Positions 6,074 through 7,154 of a stretch of DNA of 7,154 nt are shown here, in pieces; the stretch's first letter is position 1, and every line of letters starts with the position of its first letter. Made by a program: the position numbers and the translations under genes. The notes under the pieces were generated by a model, which did no database searches, had not been told where the DNA came from, and saw only the letters and a list, made by a program, of their open reading frames with translations. Source of the stretch: an uncultured Porphyromonadaceae bacterium (GTDB lineage Bacteria; Bacteroidota; Bacteroidia; Bacteroidales; Muribaculaceae); assembly GCA_900555165.1 (NCBI GenBank), contig USKE01000118.1:1-7154 (forward strand), read 5' to 3'.

Positions 6074-7154
6074 TTACTTTTTCTTCGGCTTTGATTTTTT
6101 TGCGCTCATGGTCAGGTCAATGAACCCGCAGACCTCGGTTGAGTTCTCGCCGAGCCAGCCGGCTTTCGACTGCACGCCGGTCTGCACCTTCACGAAGTCG
6201 ATGTACTGCAGGGGGATATGCTGCAGGCTCGGGTACATTGCGTTTTCGATCAGCATACCGTTGCGCTGACCCGAACCGTCGGTTGAGTCGCCTCCGGCCA
6301 GATTGTCAGAACCGATGTTGTCGGTATAGCCCCAGGGGAAGGCCCAGTTGTCCCACAGTCCGGTGTCGGGATCCTGTGTGGTGCGCGCCGCCAGGCGTGT
6401 GCCGCGCAGGGTGTATGAGTCGGCCGAAATCCATGCCGGGTAGTAGTAATCCTGGCGGTGGAAGGCGTTGAGATAGTCTACGGTGCCTGACTGGCCGCGG
6501 TTGTCGGTCCACTGCACGGCCATGGCGGGCCCGGCGGGGCGGTAGTAGGTCACGGCGTAGTCCTGCCAGGTGGATGCCTGGCCGGTCTCGCTGCCGCGCA
6601 GTTCATACCATTCGTCGTCGGGAAGGCCGTTGCCGTTCACGTCCTGCATCACGTACACTATGCCGGGTTCGTTGCTGCCCCCCTGGCCCGAGCCGGCGTT
6701 GAGGAACGCGTTGCCGAGCACGGCAAAGTCGTATGCGTTGCCGTCGACACCGAAAGCGAAGTTGCCGTCGGTGCGCGGGATGCTGTGGTCGAAACCGACT
6801 ATGATGTATCCGCCCCAGGCGCCGAGCGATACGTATGCGCCCGATTCCAGGCGTTTGGCGGCCCAGGCGTTTGCGGCCTCGGGGGTGGTCTCGGCGCCGG
6901 TCATTCCGCCGGTGCCGGTCTCGTTGATGAACTGTCCCGGGGCGGGAACCCACTCGAACACCGTAGTGGCCGTGGCTTTGCTTGAGCCGGTGGCGCGGCG
7001 GAACCGCGAGGCCTCGTCACCCTCGACACACACCACCTCGACCGAGGCCGTGGCGGTGCCGTTCACCAGGATTGACACCAGGTAGGTGCCCGGTTTTTCG
7101 GGGGTGAAGATGAATGTGCTCTCGCTGCATCCGGCATCGCGGCCGTCGACACTC
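6074..7154 (-). CDS. Surface protein of the B12-uptake locus, PKD-like tail plus conserved C-terminal domain (5' end outside window)
   Basis: The last 359 residues are visible. The GTG at 7078 is not a credible start: the frame stays open to the window edge, and residues before it (FIFTPEKPGTYLVSILVNG) complete the final strands of a PKD-like Ig fold. After that comes a domain with PAPGQFINE, SLGAWGGYIIVGFDHSI, FAVLGNAF, SNEPGIVYVMQDVNGNG and LPDDEWYELRGSE, then YAVTYYRP, and near the end IDFVKVQTGVQ and STEVCGFIDL. I recall this domain from cell-surface proteins beside btuG/btuB in gut Bacteroidales; its biochemical role is not known to me. DVNGNGLPDDE resembles a calcium-binding loop. It probably acts on the cell surface, perhaps binding corrinoid or assisting BtuG-BtuB. 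The protein ends in a lysine-rich tail (SAKKSKPKKK) that looks added onto the domain and adjoins the tandem array. Whether it shares a transcript with btuG, 251 nt downstream, is uncertain. Confidence 0.75.
   Translation of the reverse strand, partial: SVDGRDAGCSESTFIFTPEKPGTYLVSILVNGTATASVEVVCVEGDEASRFRRATGSSKATATTVFEWVPAPGQFINETGTGGMTGAETTPEAANAWAAKRLESGAYVSLGAWGGYIIVGFDHSIPRTDGNFAFGVDGNAYDFAVLGNAFLNAGSGQGGSNEPGIVYVMQDVNGNGLPDDEWYELRGSETGQASTWQDYAVTYYRPAGPAMAVQWTDNRGQSGTVDYLNAFHRQDYYYPAWISADSYTLRGTRLAARTTQDPDTGLWDNWAFPWGYTDNIGSDNLAGGDSTDGSGQRNGMLIENAMYPSLQHIPLQYIDFVKVQTGVQSKAGWLGENSTEVCGFIDLTMSAKKSKPKKK

Noticed and set aside
7076..7078. GTG at 7078 as the start of the surface protein
   Set aside because: The frame continues open to the window edge and the upstream residues complete a PKD-like fold, so this is an internal valine.

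Overview
The window looks like a chromosomal piece of a gut-type Bacteroidales (Bacteroidota). The evidence is a surface-lipoprotein beta-propeller of the BtuG type next to a TonB-dependent receptor, a TTG / TAnnTTTG promoter, starts without Shine-Dalgarno sequences, and a GLUG-repeat surface protein. The DNA is GC-rich for this order (judged by eye), so a Muribaculaceae- or Alistipes-like host is more likely than Bacteroides itself; I cannot assign a genus. All four genes lie on the minus strand, so transcription runs from high to low coordinates.

Layout in transcription order: (1) 7154-6074, the 3' part of a surface protein with a PKD-like tail and a conserved domain I associate with Bacteroidales vitamin B12 loci; (2) 6073-5823, a 251-nt gap holding a 12-unit, 9-bp tandem array and a strong nested hairpin; (3) 5822-4752, btuG, a surface lipoprotein propeller that captures cobalamin; (4) 4744-2705, btuB, the outer-membrane TonB-dependent transporter that BtuG caps, only 7 nt after btuG; (5) 2704-2503, a gap with a second, unrelated 9-bp-periodic array and a clear Bacteroidales promoter; (6) 2502-1, the first 834 codons of a large secreted GLUG-repeat protein that runs off the window.

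Genes 1, 3 and 4 together look like a vitamin B12 (corrinoid) uptake locus: surface proteins bind the corrinoid and hand it to BtuB for TonB-driven import. No inner-membrane BtuCDF genes and no cobalamin riboswitch are visible; a riboswitch, if present, would be upstream of 7154. The GLUG gene has its own promoter and is probably a separate unit.

The most unusual structure is around the end of gene 1. A lysine-rich tail containing an A7 tract leads straight into the 9-bp array. Every one of the 12 array units carries a stop codon in the gene's frame, while both other frames stay open through the whole array.
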